Shown: positions 1 to 8,616 of the stretch, one piece after another
Layout: every line of letters starts with the position of its first letter
Numbering within the stretch: the first letter of the stretch is position 1
Origin: Microbacterium sp. nov. GSS16
GTDB lineage: Bacteria > Actinomycetota > Actinomycetes > Actinomycetales > Microbacteriaceae
DNA length: 64,000 nt
Assembly: GCF_028198145.1 (NCBI RefSeq)
Contig: NZ_CP116338.1
Location: 1,116,001-1,180,000 of the forward strand
Direction: 5' to 3'
Program-made: the position numbers and the translations under genes
Notes under the pieces: model-generated
Seen by the model: only the letters and a program-made list of their open reading frames with translations
The model's database searches: none
Told to the model about the DNA's origin: nothing

Positions 1-1
1 G

Positions 2-412
2 CTCGACGCATACAACGCGCGTGCCGACTCGGTCGCGCAGGGCAATGCCGGCGCGGTCGGCCTGCTCAGCCAGATCACCGGGCTCAACCGCCTCGGCGAG
101 AAGGAGCCCACGATCTTCTGGGCTCACTGGCTGATCGCGGCGCTGTTCTTCATGATCGAGCTGCTGCCCGTGCTCGTGAAGGTGCTCACGAGCTGGGGCG
201 ACCCGTCGCTGTACGAGAAGGCTCGCGACATCCGCAGACAGGTCGACCTCGACAGGGTGACCGCGGAGGGCTTCCGCGATCGCGCGGCGATCGTCACCTC
301 AGCGGATGCTGCGGCGGCAGCGCCCGCGAGAGCGGCGGCCGCAGCGGCGGCCGACCCTGCGCCGACCGAGCCGCTCACACGGGCCGACATCCGCGAGACC
401 GCGTCCGTCTGA
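2..412 (+). CDS. DUF4407 domain protein, C-terminal part
   Basis: The reading frame is open from the left edge to a TGA at 410-412, so only the last 136 residues are in view. A hydrophobic stretch following a Trp-Ala-His motif and ending in a Pro-Val-Leu-Val-Lys pattern, then a Ser-Leu-Tyr-Glu-Lys motif, is the typical end of the DUF4407 membrane-protein family. Family function is unknown. The tail is rich in alanine and proline, ends in charged residues and is probably cytoplasmic. Nothing can be said about its start or promoter, which lie outside the window. Confidence 0.72.
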   Translation, partial: LDAYNARADSVAQGNAGAVGLLSQITGLNRLGEKEPTIFWAHWLIAALFFMIELLPVLVKVLTSWGDPSLYEKARDIRRQVDLDRVTAEGFRDRAAIVTSADAAAAAPARAAAAAAADPAPTEPLTRADIRETASV

Positions 413-424
413 CATCATGGCGTC

Positions 425-916
425 ATGAGCGGGATGCAGATATCCACGGCGCAGGTCGCCGTCATCGGCGTGACCGCGGTGACCGCGTACGCCGGACTCG
501 CCGCACTCCAGATCCTGGTGCTCAACCCGCTGGCTGCCGCGCCAGGCTCATCCCTCGACGCCATCTACGCCGAGATGGATGCCGCCGGCGAGACCATGCC
601 GGTGACGATGCCGCTGCTGATGCTCGGGGCGGGTGTCGCGGCGGCGATCGCGGTGGCGGTGCTCAGCATCCGGTCGCGGCTGGCGCCGGCGCTCAGCGCA
701 CTGCTGTTCCTGCTTCTGCTGGTCTTCGGCACCCCGGGGTATTTCGTCGCCTCGTTCGGCCCCGGGATGAACGTCGCTGACACGTTCATGATCAGCGGTG
801 GCGATCACAGCCGGTGGTCGCTGGTGCTCCACGCGGTGAGCCTGGGCGCCGCAGCTGCGGCAGTGGTGGTCGCGCTGCGGATGAGACGCCGGCGCCCGCT
901 CGCTGTCAAGGCCTGA
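425..916 (+). CDS. small four-helix membrane protein, unknown function
   Basis: A 163-residue protein with about four hydrophobic segments: residues 10-35, 62-80, 84-108 and 133-152. It ends in an Arg-rich positive tail, which would place the C-terminus in the cytoplasm. It begins 12 bases after the preceding stop, so it may be cotranscribed with the DUF4407 gene. I do not recognise the family. The regular hydrophobic pattern and GC-rich third codon positions argue that it is real. An overlapping antisense reading frame here looks like a shadow. Confidence 0.6.
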   Translation: MSGMQISTAQVAVIGVTAVTAYAGLAALQILVLNPLAAAPGSSLDAIYAEMDAAGETMPVTMPLLMLGAGVAAAIAVAVLSIRSRLAPALSALLFLLLLVFGTPGYFVASFGPGMNVADTFMISGGDHSRWSLVLHAVSLGAAAAAVVVALRMRRRRPLAVKA

Positions 917-959
917 CGCCATGGTCGGCGACCGCGCCGATCCCGGATAGCGTGTGATC

Positions 960-1973
960 ATGGTCAACTATCGCTACCTCGGAAACAGCGGACTCAAGGT
1001 CTCGGAGATCACCTACGGCAACTGGGTGACGCACGCGTCGCAGGTCGACGACAGCGCCGCGATCGCCACCGTGCACGCCGCGCTGGATGCCGGGATCACC
1101 ACCTTCGACACGGCCGATACCTATGCGAACACCGCCGCAGAGGTCGTGCTCGGCAAGGCGCTCGCAGGCCAGCGTCGTGCCGGGCTCGAGATCTTCACCA
1201 AGGTCTATTTCCCGACCGGCCCCAAGGGGCCCAACGACACGGGCCTCAGCCGCAAGCACATCTTCGAGTCGATCGACGGCTCGCTGCAGCGGCTCGGCAC
1301 CGACTACGTCGACCTGTACCAGGCGCACCGCTACGACTACGAGACTCCGCTGGAAGAGACGATGCAGGCCTTCGCCGACGTCGTCCGTCAGGGCAAGGCG
1401 CTGTACATCGGCGTCTCGGAGTGGACCGCAGAGCAGCTGCGCGAAGGGCACGCGCTGTCGCGTCAGCTCGGATTCCAGCTGATCTCGAACCAGCCGCAGT
1501 ACTCGATGCTGCACCGCGTCATCGAGGGCAAGGTCGTGCCCACCTCGGAGAGCCTCGGCATCTCGCAGATCGTGTGGTCGCCGATGGCTCAGGGCGTGCT
1601 CAGCGGCAAGTACCTGCCCGGCCAGCCTGTGCCCGACGGCTCGCGTGCCACCGACCCGCACTCGGGTTCGGACTTCATCAAGGGCTTGCTGCGCGACGAG
1701 ATCCTCGAAGCGGTGCAGAAGCTCAAGCCCATCGCCGCCGACGCGGGCCTGACGATGCCGCAGCTCGCGATCGCCTGGGTGCTGCAGAACCCGAACGTGG
1801 CCGCCGCGCTGGTGGGCGCCTCGCGTCCCGAGCAGCTCGCGGAGACGGTGAAGGCCTCGGGCGTGCGCCTCGGTCCCGACGTGATGTCGGCCATCGACGA
1901 GGCCCTGGGTGACGTCGCGAACACCGACCCGCAAGACACCTACGACGTGTCGCCGAAGACCCGCCTGGTCTGA
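960..1973 (+). CDS. aldo/keto reductase (AKR superfamily, Kv-beta-like)
   Basis: NAD(P)H-dependent oxidoreductase of 337 residues, probably acting on an aldehyde or ketone in the cytosol. The catalytic tetrad is visible: Asp50 and Tyr55 in an FDTADTYA motif, Lys81 in FTKVY and His123 in YQAHRYD. The C-terminal part carries the usual cofactor region near GASRPEQL. The architecture and length fit the Kv-beta/YghZ-like branch rather than the shorter AKR5 branch found at 21999. I chose ATG 960; an in-frame GTG at 954 would add two residues and neither start has a strong ribosome site. The substrate cannot be inferred from the neighbours. Confidence 0.88.
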   Translation: MVNYRYLGNSGLKVSEITYGNWVTHASQVDDSAAIATVHAALDAGITTFDTADTYANTAAEVVLGKALAGQRRAGLEIFTKVYFPTGPKGPNDTGLSRKHIFESIDGSLQRLGTDYVDLYQAHRYDYETPLEETMQAFADVVRQGKALYIGVSEWTAEQLREGHALSRQLGFQLISNQPQYSMLHRVIEGKVVPTSESLGISQIVWSPMAQGVLSGKYLPGQPVPDGSRATDPHSGSDFIKGLLRDEILEAVQKLKPIAADAGLTMPQLAIAWVLQNPNVAAALVGASRPEQLAETVKASGVRLGPDVMSAIDEALGDVANTDPQDTYDVSPKTRLV

Positions 1974-1982
1974 GACCGCGCC

Positions 1983-2019
1983 GCGGGCGGTGTCCACATC
2001 AGCTGTGAGCACCGCCCGC
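1983..2019. terminator. bidirectional hairpin between converging genes
   Basis: Ten-base perfect arms (GCGGGCGGTG at 1983-1992 pairing with 2010-2019) around a 17-base loop. It sits between the stops of two converging genes. There is no clear T-run, as is common for GC-rich actinobacterial terminators. Confidence 0.55.
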
Positions 2020-2048
2020 CCAGCGTGATCGGCTGTCCGGCAGGCGGA

Positions 2049-2558
2049 TCAGAGCGCGGTGATGTCCACCTGCAGATCGTGGGTGAGCCGCTCGATGTCG
2101 GCGCGCAGAGCGCCGAGGTCGGCGGATGCCGGCAGCGTCGCAGTGACCGACGACTCGAACAGCCGCCCGCCGGCCATCGCGGCGTCCCTGGTGTGCGTGG
2201 TCATGCTCTCGATGCTCAGCGCGTGAGCATTCAGCACGCCCGAGATCTCACGCACGATGCCTGCCCGGTCGTTGCCGAGCACGCTGATCGAGATGCGCTG
2301 CGCGGCGTCGGATGCCGAGGTGTCGGCGCCCGCGTGCACCGTGATCGAGAGCATCCCGTCGAGTGCATCGAGATCTTCTCGCAGCGCGTCGACGCGATCG
2401 GCGGCGATCGAGATCTCGATCACTCCGGCGAAGGTGCCGGCGAGCTCTGCGAGCTGGCTGTTCTCCCAGTTGCCGCCGTGCGCCGCGACGACGTCGGCGA
2501 CGCTCGAGACGAGTCCAGGGCGGTCCGCTCCCGCGACGGTGAGGATGAGCGTTGTCAT
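2049..2558 (-). CDS. tandem ACT-domain protein (GcvR-like)
   Basis: A 169-residue protein made of two ACT-type regulatory modules, about residues 3-70 and 88-165. The first opens with the typical LTVAGADRPGLVSSVA pattern and the second with a related ISVLGNDRAGIVREIS pattern. This arrangement resembles the GcvR family, whose members sense amino acids; no DNA-binding or catalytic domain is present. It starts 18 bases after the stop of the cysteine-synthase-family gene on the same strand, so the two are probably one operon, hinting at an amino-acid-linked role. The ligand is unknown. Confidence 0.82.
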   Translation of the reverse strand: MTTLILTVAGADRPGLVSSVADVVAAHGGNWENSQLAELAGTFAGVIEISIAADRVDALREDLDALDGMLSITVHAGADTSASDAAQRISISVLGNDRAGIVREISGVLNAHALSIESMTTHTRDAAMAGGRLFESSVTATLPASADLGALRADIERLTHDLQVDITAL

Positions 2559-2576
2559 GCGCTCAGCGTAGCCCGC

Positions 2577-3626
2577 TCACCACGCGCCGCCGTCGAGGAA
2601 GCGCTGCATCCTCTCCCGGTGCGGGGCGAGGTCCCATCCTTGGGCGGCGACCCAGGCGTCGTCGTAGTAGGTCTGCGTGTAGCGGATCCCGCTGTCGCAG
2701 ATCAGCGTGACGACGCTGCCCGTCTCTCCGGCGTCGCGCATGCGCGAGATCAGCTCGAACGCGCCGTACAGGTTGGTGCCCGTCGATCCGCCCGCGAGGT
2801 GCAGGGTGCGGTCGCGCAGAAGGCGGATCGCGGCGACCGACGCGGCATCGGGCACCGAGATCATCTCGTCGATCACGCTCGGCACGAACGAGGGCTCCGC
2901 GCCGGGCCGGCCGATGCCCTCGATCATCGAGGGCCTGCCTGCGGCGCCCGGATCGCCCTGCCAGACGGCGTAGAACGCCGAGCCCTCGGGGTCGGCGACG
3001 GCGACCTGGGTGGCGTGGCGCCGGTAACGAACGTAGCGCCCGAACGTGGCGCTGGTGCCGCCGGTGCCGGCGCCGACGACGATCCATCGGGGGATCGGAT
3101 GCCGCTCCTGGGAGAGCTGGGTGAACACGCTCTCGGCGATGTTGTTGTTGCCTCGCCAGTCGGTGGCGCGCTCGGCGAAGGTGAACTGGTCGAGGTAGTG
3201 GCCATGACAGCCGGCGGCGAGGCGGCGGGCCTCCGGCGAGATCTCCTCGGCGTGGTCGACGAAGTGGCACCGTCCGCCGTAGAACTCGATGAGGTCGATC
3301 TTCTCCTGGCTCGTCGATCTCGGCACGACGGTGATGAACTTCAGCCCGAGCATCCGGGCGAAGTACGCCTCTGAGACCGCCGTCGATCCGCTTGACGATT
3401 CGACGAGCGTGGTGTCTTCATCGATCAGCCCGTTGACGAGCCCGTAGAGGATGAGCGAGCGCGCGAGGCGGTGCTTGAGCGAGCCGGTCGGATGCACCGA
3501 CTCGTCTTTCAGATACAGGTCGATGCCCCAGTCCGCGGGCAGCGGGAAGAGGTGCAGGTGCGTGTCTGCCGAGCGGTTGGCGTCCGCCTCGAGCACCTGG
3601 ATGGCAGAACTGACCCAATCGCTCAT
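2577..3626 (-). CDS. PLP-dependent cysteine synthase / cysteine desulfhydrase family enzyme
   Basis: A 349-residue fold-type II PLP enzyme. Lys51 in the [10 protein letters not shown] motif is the expected Schiff-base lysine, SSGSTAVSE resembles the substrate-binding loop, and [14 protein letters not shown] is the glycine-rich phosphate-binding loop. The sequence is closer to the actinobacterial group that includes mycobacterial Cds1-like cysteine desulfhydrase than to CysK or CysM, but this is from memory of the family. The frame stays open upstream to 3785; I chose ATG 3626 because conserved sequence begins there and the upstream part is Arg/Ser-rich and low in information. It is followed closely by the ACT-domain gene. 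Confidence 0.8.
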   Translation of the reverse strand: MSDWVSSAIQVLEADANRSADTHLHLFPLPADWGIDLYLKDESVHPTGSLKHRLARSLILYGLVNGLIDEDTTLVESSSGSTAVSEAYFARMLGLKFITVVPRSTSQEKIDLIEFYGGRCHFVDHAEEISPEARRLAAGCHGHYLDQFTFAERATDWRGNNNIAESVFTQLSQERHPIPRWIVVGAGTGGTSATFGRYVRYRRHATQVAVADPEGSAFYAVWQGDPGAAGRPSMIEGIGRPGAEPSFVPSVIDEMISVPDAASVAAIRLLRDRTLHLAGGSTGTNLYGAFELISRMRDAGETGSVVTLICDSGIRYTQTYYDDAWVAAQGWDLAPHRERMQRFLDGGAW

Positions 3627-3675
3627 GGTTCGAGGGTAGCGGTGCTCCCGGCGGCGAGAAGAGCGCGCAACCCGG

Positions 3676-5610
3676 TCACGGTCGACGGATGCGCTGCGCC
3701 TCGGCGTCGGCGGGGAACGGCTCCGACAGCGACCAGCGGAACACCTCGCGCTGGCCGTCGATGCTGAGAGCGACATGGTCGTCATGCACGACGACGTCTT
3801 CGACGTCGAGAGCGGGAACGGATGCCCGGGACAGGCCGGTCTGCCAGAGGACGATCACCTCGGCAGGCAGCGGCCCGAGACGAACGGCCGGGCAGAGCAG
3901 CGTGTCGGCGCCGTCGACGACCCGCTCGACCACCCCGTCGGATGTCAGCGGCACTGCCGCCGGCTCGGAAGACGGCGATGCCGCCCAGGCGCCGAGCAGG
4001 CGCACTGCGCTGACCAGGTCTCCGCAGTGCGCCCGCGCGGAGCGCGCCGCGTGCGAGGTGGTGTGGCCGGCATCCGGAGCGTCGCCGTCGACCACGAGGG
4101 CGGCGCCGCTCACCCGCCCGGAGAGCCCCACGCATCCCGACAGACGCGCCACGTGCACGACGCTGCTCCCGACGATCTTCGTCGCCACCTCGCTCAGCAC
4201 GTGCCGGCCGCCTGCGTCGAGCGCGCGGGTGACCGCGCCGCCTCGGGCACCGACGCTCGCGCGGAGGGCGGGGCGGTGCACGGCGCCCTCGATGGTGATG
4301 TCGCTGTCGCGCACCGCATCGCCCGTGACGGGGCGTGTCGCGGAGGTGAACTGCAGCCGGCGGTACAGGGGGTCGTCGCGGGTCGGGTGCCCGTCGCTGC
4401 CGAAGTTGTGCAGCCGCACGATGCCGTCTTCACGGCGGGCGTCGATCAGCCACCTCGGGCCGTCGAGCACCCGACGCACGTCTTCGCGCTCGATCTGCAG
4501 CGGGCTCTCGGCCGTCGTCCAGACGGCATCGTCCGCGGGAAGCGCGAGCCCGAGGAAGCCCTTCGCCGCCCAGTAGGGCGACCCCGGCCCGCTGTACGAC
4601 TGCACCATGCTCGGGATCGGACGGCGCTGCCAGCCCAGCGACAGCGCGCCGGTGTCGAGGCTGCCGCCGTCGACGAAGTGCTTCAGGATGCCGCTCGTCA
4701 GTCGCCGCGTGCGCGCGGCGTCGAGCACGTCGACGCCCTCGCGTCGCGCCATCCAGAACGGAGCGGCCGTCGCCCAACGGTAGATCAGCGAGCGCCCCTG
4801 GAACACGGGGGCGCAGCGCGCATCGAACAGGTGCTGATAGCCGTCGACGAACGCGGCCAGGCGCGCACGGTGCAGCGCGCGCCGATCGGCGAATCCGGGG
4901 CCCATCAGCTCGTCGATGAAGAACGGATACCAGTGGAAGGCGAAGGCGTTGTAGTGATCGAACCGGCGACCGTCGCCGTCGGTGTACCAGCCGTCGGCGC
5001 GATGCCAGTCATCCATCCGGTCGAGGGCGTTCTCGACCGTGTCGCGTCCGTCGGCGAAGCCATCGGCGTGGGTGAACGCCGCCAGGGTGGCTCCCAGCAG
5101 CACGTGGTTGTTGTCGGCGCACCACGTGCCGCGAGCCTGCGCGAACCAGGCGTGCACGCCCTCGCGGGTGGCGCTGTCGAGCGCGGCCCACACCGTGTCG
5201 CGCGTGAGGTGCAGGGCGATCGCGATCGATGCCGCCTCGACGGTCGCCTGGCTGTGATCGGTGAGCGAGGGCCAGACCCTCGTGGCGACGGCATGCCGCA
5301 CGGCTTCTGCGTAGTGCTCGATCAGCTGCGGCGTGCCGCCCGCGCCGTCGGGATCGCCGGCGATGCGCAGCGCCGCGAGCAGGAAGGTGCGCGCGAAGCC
5401 CTCGAGCCGGTCCATCGGCGAGCCCGTCGTGGCATCTGCGGCCGTGCCGGGGCGCGCGGCGAAGTCCACCATCGCCCCACCGTGCGTCGAGTGCTGCCGC
5501 GCCGCGTCGAGGATCCGGTCGGCTGCCGTCACCCAGTGCGCGCGGGTGTACCCGGTGTGCGCAGCGGCGAGCGGGTCGGCGGGCGGCATCCAGGCGGCGG
5601 TCGTGGACAT
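3676..5610 (-). CDS. DUF2264 family protein, possible glycoside hydrolase
   Basis: A 644-residue protein matching the DUF2264 family along its length. The N-terminal two thirds have the helical, Trp- and His-rich pattern of an alpha/alpha toroid, for example HWYPFF and the DNNHVLL region; the C-terminal part is beta-rich. Members often sit in polysaccharide loci, and I recall that relatives were placed in family GH154 (beta-glucuronidase), which I cannot verify here. There is no signal peptide, so it should act in the cytosol. The start at ATG 5610 is supported by the conserved sequence beginning just after it. It is divergent from a sulfatase gene across a long palindrome at 5631-5674, suggesting joint control. 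Confidence 0.78.
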   Translation of the reverse strand: MSTTAAWMPPADPLAAAHTGYTRAHWVTAADRILDAARQHSTHGGAMVDFAARPGTAADATTGSPMDRLEGFARTFLLAALRIAGDPDGAGGTPQLIEHYAEAVRHAVATRVWPSLTDHSQATVEAASIAIALHLTRDTVWAALDSATREGVHAWFAQARGTWCADNNHVLLGATLAAFTHADGFADGRDTVENALDRMDDWHRADGWYTDGDGRRFDHYNAFAFHWYPFFIDELMGPGFADRRALHRARLAAFVDGYQHLFDARCAPVFQGRSLIYRWATAAPFWMARREGVDVLDAARTRRLTSGILKHFVDGGSLDTGALSLGWQRRPIPSMVQSYSGPGSPYWAAKGFLGLALPADDAVWTTAESPLQIEREDVRRVLDGPRWLIDARREDGIVRLHNFGSDGHPTRDDPLYRRLQFTSATRPVTGDAVRDSDITIEGAVHRPALRASVGARGGAVTRALDAGGRHVLSEVATKIVGSSVVHVARLSGCVGLSGRVSGAALVVDGDAPDAGHTTSHAARSARAHCGDLVSAVRLLGAWAASPSSEPAAVPLTSDGVVERVVDGADTLLCPAVRLGPLPAEVIVLWQTGLSRASVPALDVEDVVVHDDHVALSIDGQREVFRWSLSEPFPADAEAQRIRRP

Positions 5611-5630
5611 GACTCGATCGTCGCGATGGG

Positions 5631-5674
5631 GGAGAAGAGGATTCAAGACGAGAAGGTGTTGAATCCTCTTCTCC
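5631..5674. promoter_or_regulatory. long perfect inverted repeat between divergent genes
   Basis: Two perfect 16-base arms, GGAGAAGAGGATTCAA at 5631-5646 and its reverse complement at 5659-5674, separated by 12 bases. It lies 5' of both the DUF2264 gene and the sulfatase gene, so it is better read as an operator (or paired half-operators) than as a terminator. Related half-sites occur at 12205-12221 and 12315-12330 in front of the same locus's regulator and importer. Confidence 0.6.
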
Positions 5675-5716
5675 GCACCGCGTTGACTGGCGGCATCTCG
5701 AGCCCAGGAGGCCGTC

Positions 5717-7123
5717 TTGCCGCATCGCCCGAACATCCTCGTCGTCATGGCCGACCAGTTCCGCGCCGCCTCCCTCGGCGTCGCCGGAGAGGACCCGGTG
5801 CACACCCCGCACCTCGACGCGCTCGCCGAGAACGGACGCGTCATGCGCCAGGCGGTGAGCGGCTACCCCGTGTGCAGCCCGCACCGGGCGATGTTCCTCA
5901 CCGGCATGCGCCCGCAGGTGAACGGCGTCACCGTGAACGTCAATTCCGAGAGCGCCGAGGACGGCGTCGGACTGCGCGACGGCCTGCCCACCTGGGCCAG
6001 CGCCTTGCGCGATCGCGGATGGCGGACCGGGTACATCGGAAAGTGGCATCTCGAACCGCCGGTCGACGATGACGAGCGATACGGCGAGGGGCGCCGCGAC
6101 GACGGCAAGGTCTGGGATGCATGGTCGCCGCCGCGACGGCGATTCGGCTTCGAGTACTGGTACTCGTACGGTGCAGCCGACCGGCACCTCGCGCCGCACT
6201 ACTGGACGACAGACGCCGGCCGTGAAGAGCGGGTGGACGTCGACCAGTGGTCGGCCGAGCATGAGGTGGATGTCGCGATCGACTTCCTGAGCGCCGCCGG
6301 AGGCGACCCGTGGGCCCTGATGGTCTCGCTCAACCCGCCGCACCAGCCCTTCGACCAGGTGCCCGACCGCTATCGCGCCCGCTACGCCGATCTCGACGAG
6401 CCCACCCTGCTGAACCGCCCGAACGTGCCGCACGGCAGCGCCGTCGCGACCGAGGCTGCGAACGTCGCCCGCGACTACTTCGCCGCGATCACCGGGGTGG
6501 ACGAGCAGGTCGGCCGGCTGGTCGACGCCGTCGCCGCCAGGCGGACTCGACGGCCGACCGTGACCCTGTTCACCTCCGATCACGGAATGCAGCTCGGCAG
6601 TCACGGCCTGATGTACAAGAACGTCCCCTACGAGGAGTCGATGCGCTTGCCGCTCATCGTGCACGCACCCGGCATGATCCCCGCGGGGGAGTCGCACACC
6701 GTGCTGGACTCGCTCGATTTCGCGCCGACGATCCTCGGCCTCGCCGGGGTCACGCTGAGCGACGAGCGCATGGCCGGCCGCGATCGATCTGATGTCCTGC
6801 GCGGTGCGCCAGGCGCCCCGGCGCTCGAGGGCGAGGACGACGACGCGACGCTCTACACCCGCTTCGCCTCCCGGTCGGATGCGAGCAGCGTGCGCGGACT
6901 GCGCACGCGCACGTCGAAGATCGTCGCCGCCTGGCATCCGGAATCCGGGTTGGCGGTGCAGTTCTTCGACCTTGCCGCCGATCCCTACGAGCTGCACGAC
7001 CGCCCCGACGATCCGCGAGCGCTCGCGCTGGCGGGTCGGCTGCGCGAAGAACTGCAGCGCGCCGACGACCCATGGGAGGGCGCCGCAGCGCTCGCCGCGG
7101 TCACGGCGCAGCTCGCGCACTGA
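5717..7123 (+). CDS. sulfatase, formylglycine-dependent, probably cytoplasmic (sulfatase 1)
   Basis: A 468-residue type I sulfatase that would release sulfate from a sugar sulfate ester. Cys53 in CSPHRAMFLTG is the residue converted to formylglycine. GKWHLE supplies the conserved Lys/His, and TSDHGMQLGSHG the later metal and sulfate contacts. The N-terminal strand is directly the catalytic core (NILVVMADQ), so there is no signal peptide. The start is TTG at 5717, supported by an AGGAGG ribosome site at 5706-5711. It is divergent from the DUF2264 gene and converges on sulfatase 2. The first metal motif reads ADQ where many relatives have DD. Confidence 0.9.
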   Translation: MPHRPNILVVMADQFRAASLGVAGEDPVHTPHLDALAENGRVMRQAVSGYPVCSPHRAMFLTGMRPQVNGVTVNVNSESAEDGVGLRDGLPTWASALRDRGWRTGYIGKWHLEPPVDDDERYGEGRRDDGKVWDAWSPPRRRFGFEYWYSYGAADRHLAPHYWTTDAGREERVDVDQWSAEHEVDVAIDFLSAAGGDPWALMVSLNPPHQPFDQVPDRYRARYADLDEPTLLNRPNVPHGSAVATEAANVARDYFAAITGVDEQVGRLVDAVAARRTRRPTVTLFTSDHGMQLGSHGLMYKNVPYEESMRLPLIVHAPGMIPAGESHTVLDSLDFAPTILGLAGVTLSDERMAGRDRSDVLRGAPGAPALEGEDDDATLYTRFASRSDASSVRGLRTRTSKIVAAWHPESGLAVQFFDLAADPYELHDRPDDPRALALAGRLREELQRADDPWEGAAALAAVTAQLAH

Positions 7124-7177
7124 CGCCGGAGCCGAGGGGCCGCTGCGCCAACGGTGGCGCCGGCCCGGGCTCCGGCG
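7124..7177. terminator. hairpin between converging sulfatase genes
   Basis: Arms CGCCGGAGCC (7124-7133) and the complement at 7168-7177 form a 10-bp stem; the interior also contains a GGCGCC self-complementary segment. It lies right after the stop of sulfatase 1 and before the stop of sulfatase 2, consistent with a two-way terminator. Confidence 0.5.
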
Positions 7178-7179
7178 GG

Positions 7180-8616
7180 TCAGTCGTCGGCGGTCACCGC
7201 GGCCGGCAGCCCGACCTGCTCCCGCCAGCGCTCGTGCGCCCGCGTGAGCTGGGCGACCAGTCGCGGACGGCGGGCGGCGAGATTGTCGCGCTCGCCGGGG
7301 TCGCCGACGAGGTCGGTGAGGATCAGCCCGTCGCCGGTGCTCGTGTGCTCCACCGCGCGCACATACTGCGCGGTCGGACTGTCGCCGGCCACCGAGAGCA
7401 GCTTCCAGTCGCCGCGACGCACGGCCCACTGCCAACCGCAGTCCCAGTGCAGCTCGCGCTCGCCGGTCGCGCGATTCTCGCGTCTGTCCTGAGCGCCGGG
7501 GGTGTCGTCGTCGACGTCGCCCTCGAGCAGGGGGCGCAGGTCGCGTCCGTCGTCGTCCGCGTTCTCGGCGAGCCCCGCTGCCGCCGCGAACGTGGCCGTG
7601 AGGTCCAGCGCGCTCACCGGTTCGCTCACCACGGTGCGGGCGGCGGCGACGCCGGGCCAGCGCACGAGGAACGGCACGCGGATGCCGCCCTCCCACAGCG
7701 TGTACTTCGTGCCGCGCAGCGCACCGTTGTCGCCGTAGTTGCACTGTGATCCCCCGTTGTCGGTGAGGTAGACCACGATCGTGTCGTCGGCGATGCCGGA
7801 GGCGTCGAGGCGGTCGAGCAGGCGCCCGATCGCACGGTCCATCAGCTCGAGCTGCGCGAGGTAGAAGGCGCGCCCGTCGGGCAGATTCGGGCTGATGGCG
7901 CCGTCGTACCAGTCGAGGTACTCGGAGGCGCCCGGATGCCAGTCACCCGGGCTCTGCAGGCCGCGCGCGGCCAGCTCGTCATCGGGCAGCTGCCAGCAGA
8001 AGTTGTGCACGGCGTTGAAGGCGACCATGGCGAAGAACGGCTGCTCGCCGTCCTGGCGCTCTATGAACGCCTCCGCCCGTTCGGCGATCTCGTCGGTCGT
8101 GAAGCCGTTGAACTCCACCGGCTCCTCACCCGACCAGAACGGCTGCACGCCCATCGCCTCGGCGGCCTCGCCGTACTCGGCGACCGCGTCTGCACTGTGA
8201 TGCAGGTAGTGCAGGCGCCCCATCGACTGGCCGGCCAGGCCGTAGAACGACTCGTCGAAGCCGTGGTGCGGCGGTGCGCCACGATCGGCGGCCGTCTCGT
8301 CGCCGTAGTGCACCTTGCCGAAGTACCCGGTCGCGTAGCCGGCATCGCGAAGGCGCTCGGCGATGGTGGGGGCGCTGCCGATGTGCGCCGAGTCGAACCA
8401 CAGGCCGCCCCAGCGCTGCTGGTACTGCCCGGTGATGAGTCCGGCGCGTGAGGGCGAGCAGATCGGCGCGGTGACGTACGCGTCGGTGCAGGTCGCGCCC
8501 TCGGCAGCCAGACGGTCGAGTACCGGAGTGCGCACCCCGGGCGTGCCTTCGGCCGACCGGTCGGCATAGCCATGGTCGTCCGAGACGATCAGCAGGATGT
8601 TCGGGCGGCGGGTCAT
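7180..8616 (-). CDS. sulfatase, formylglycine-dependent, probably cytoplasmic (sulfatase 2)
   Basis: A 478-residue sulfatase. The metal-binding start reads VSDDHGYAD, Cys53 in CSPSRAGLITG is the formylglycine site, GKVHYGD supplies the catalytic Lys/His, and LTDNGGSQCNYGDNG is the second metal motif. There is no signal peptide. The start at ATG 8616 overlaps the stop of the upstream sulfatase in an ATGA arrangement and is preceded by a GGAG ribosome site, so it is translationally coupled and the last gene of a regulator, Gfo/Idh, sulfatase, sulfatase operon. The open frame continues further upstream, but that part has no sulfatase similarity. The sulfated substrate is unknown. Confidence 0.9.
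   Translation of the reverse strand: MTRRPNILLIVSDDHGYADRSAEGTPGVRTPVLDRLAAEGATCTDAYVTAPICSPSRAGLITGQYQQRWGGLWFDSAHIGSAPTIAERLRDAGYATGYFGKVHYGDETAADRGAPPHHGFDESFYGLAGQSMGRLHYLHHSADAVAEYGEAAEAMGVQPFWSGEEPVEFNGFTTDEIAERAEAFIERQDGEQPFFAMVAFNAVHNFCWQLPDDELAARGLQSPGDWHPGASEYLDWYDGAISPNLPDGRAFYLAQLELMDRAIGRLLDRLDASGIADDTIVVYLTDNGGSQCNYGDNGALRGTKYTLWEGGIRVPFLVRWPGVAAARTVVSEPVSALDLTATFAAAAGLAENADDDGRDLRPLLEGDVDDDTPGAQDRRENRATGERELHWDCGWQWAVRRGDWKLLSVAGDSPTAQYVRAVEHTSTGDGLILTDLVGDPGERDNLAARRPRLVAQLTRAHERWREQVGLPAAVTADD

Noticed and set aside
3627..3785. N-terminal extension of the cysteine-synthase-family protein
   Set aside because: The extra residues are Ser/Arg-rich, overlap the DUF2264 gene end and show no family similarity.
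3775..6072. Long plus-strand open frame opposite the DUF2264 gene
   Set aside because: Antisense shadow with low-information sequence, and it runs into the real sulfatase gene in another frame.
5009..7744. Long minus-strand open frame crossing DUF2264 and sulfatases 1 and 2
   Set aside because: It overlaps three real genes in other frames, is dominated by Arg and shows no domain; a high-GC shadow.
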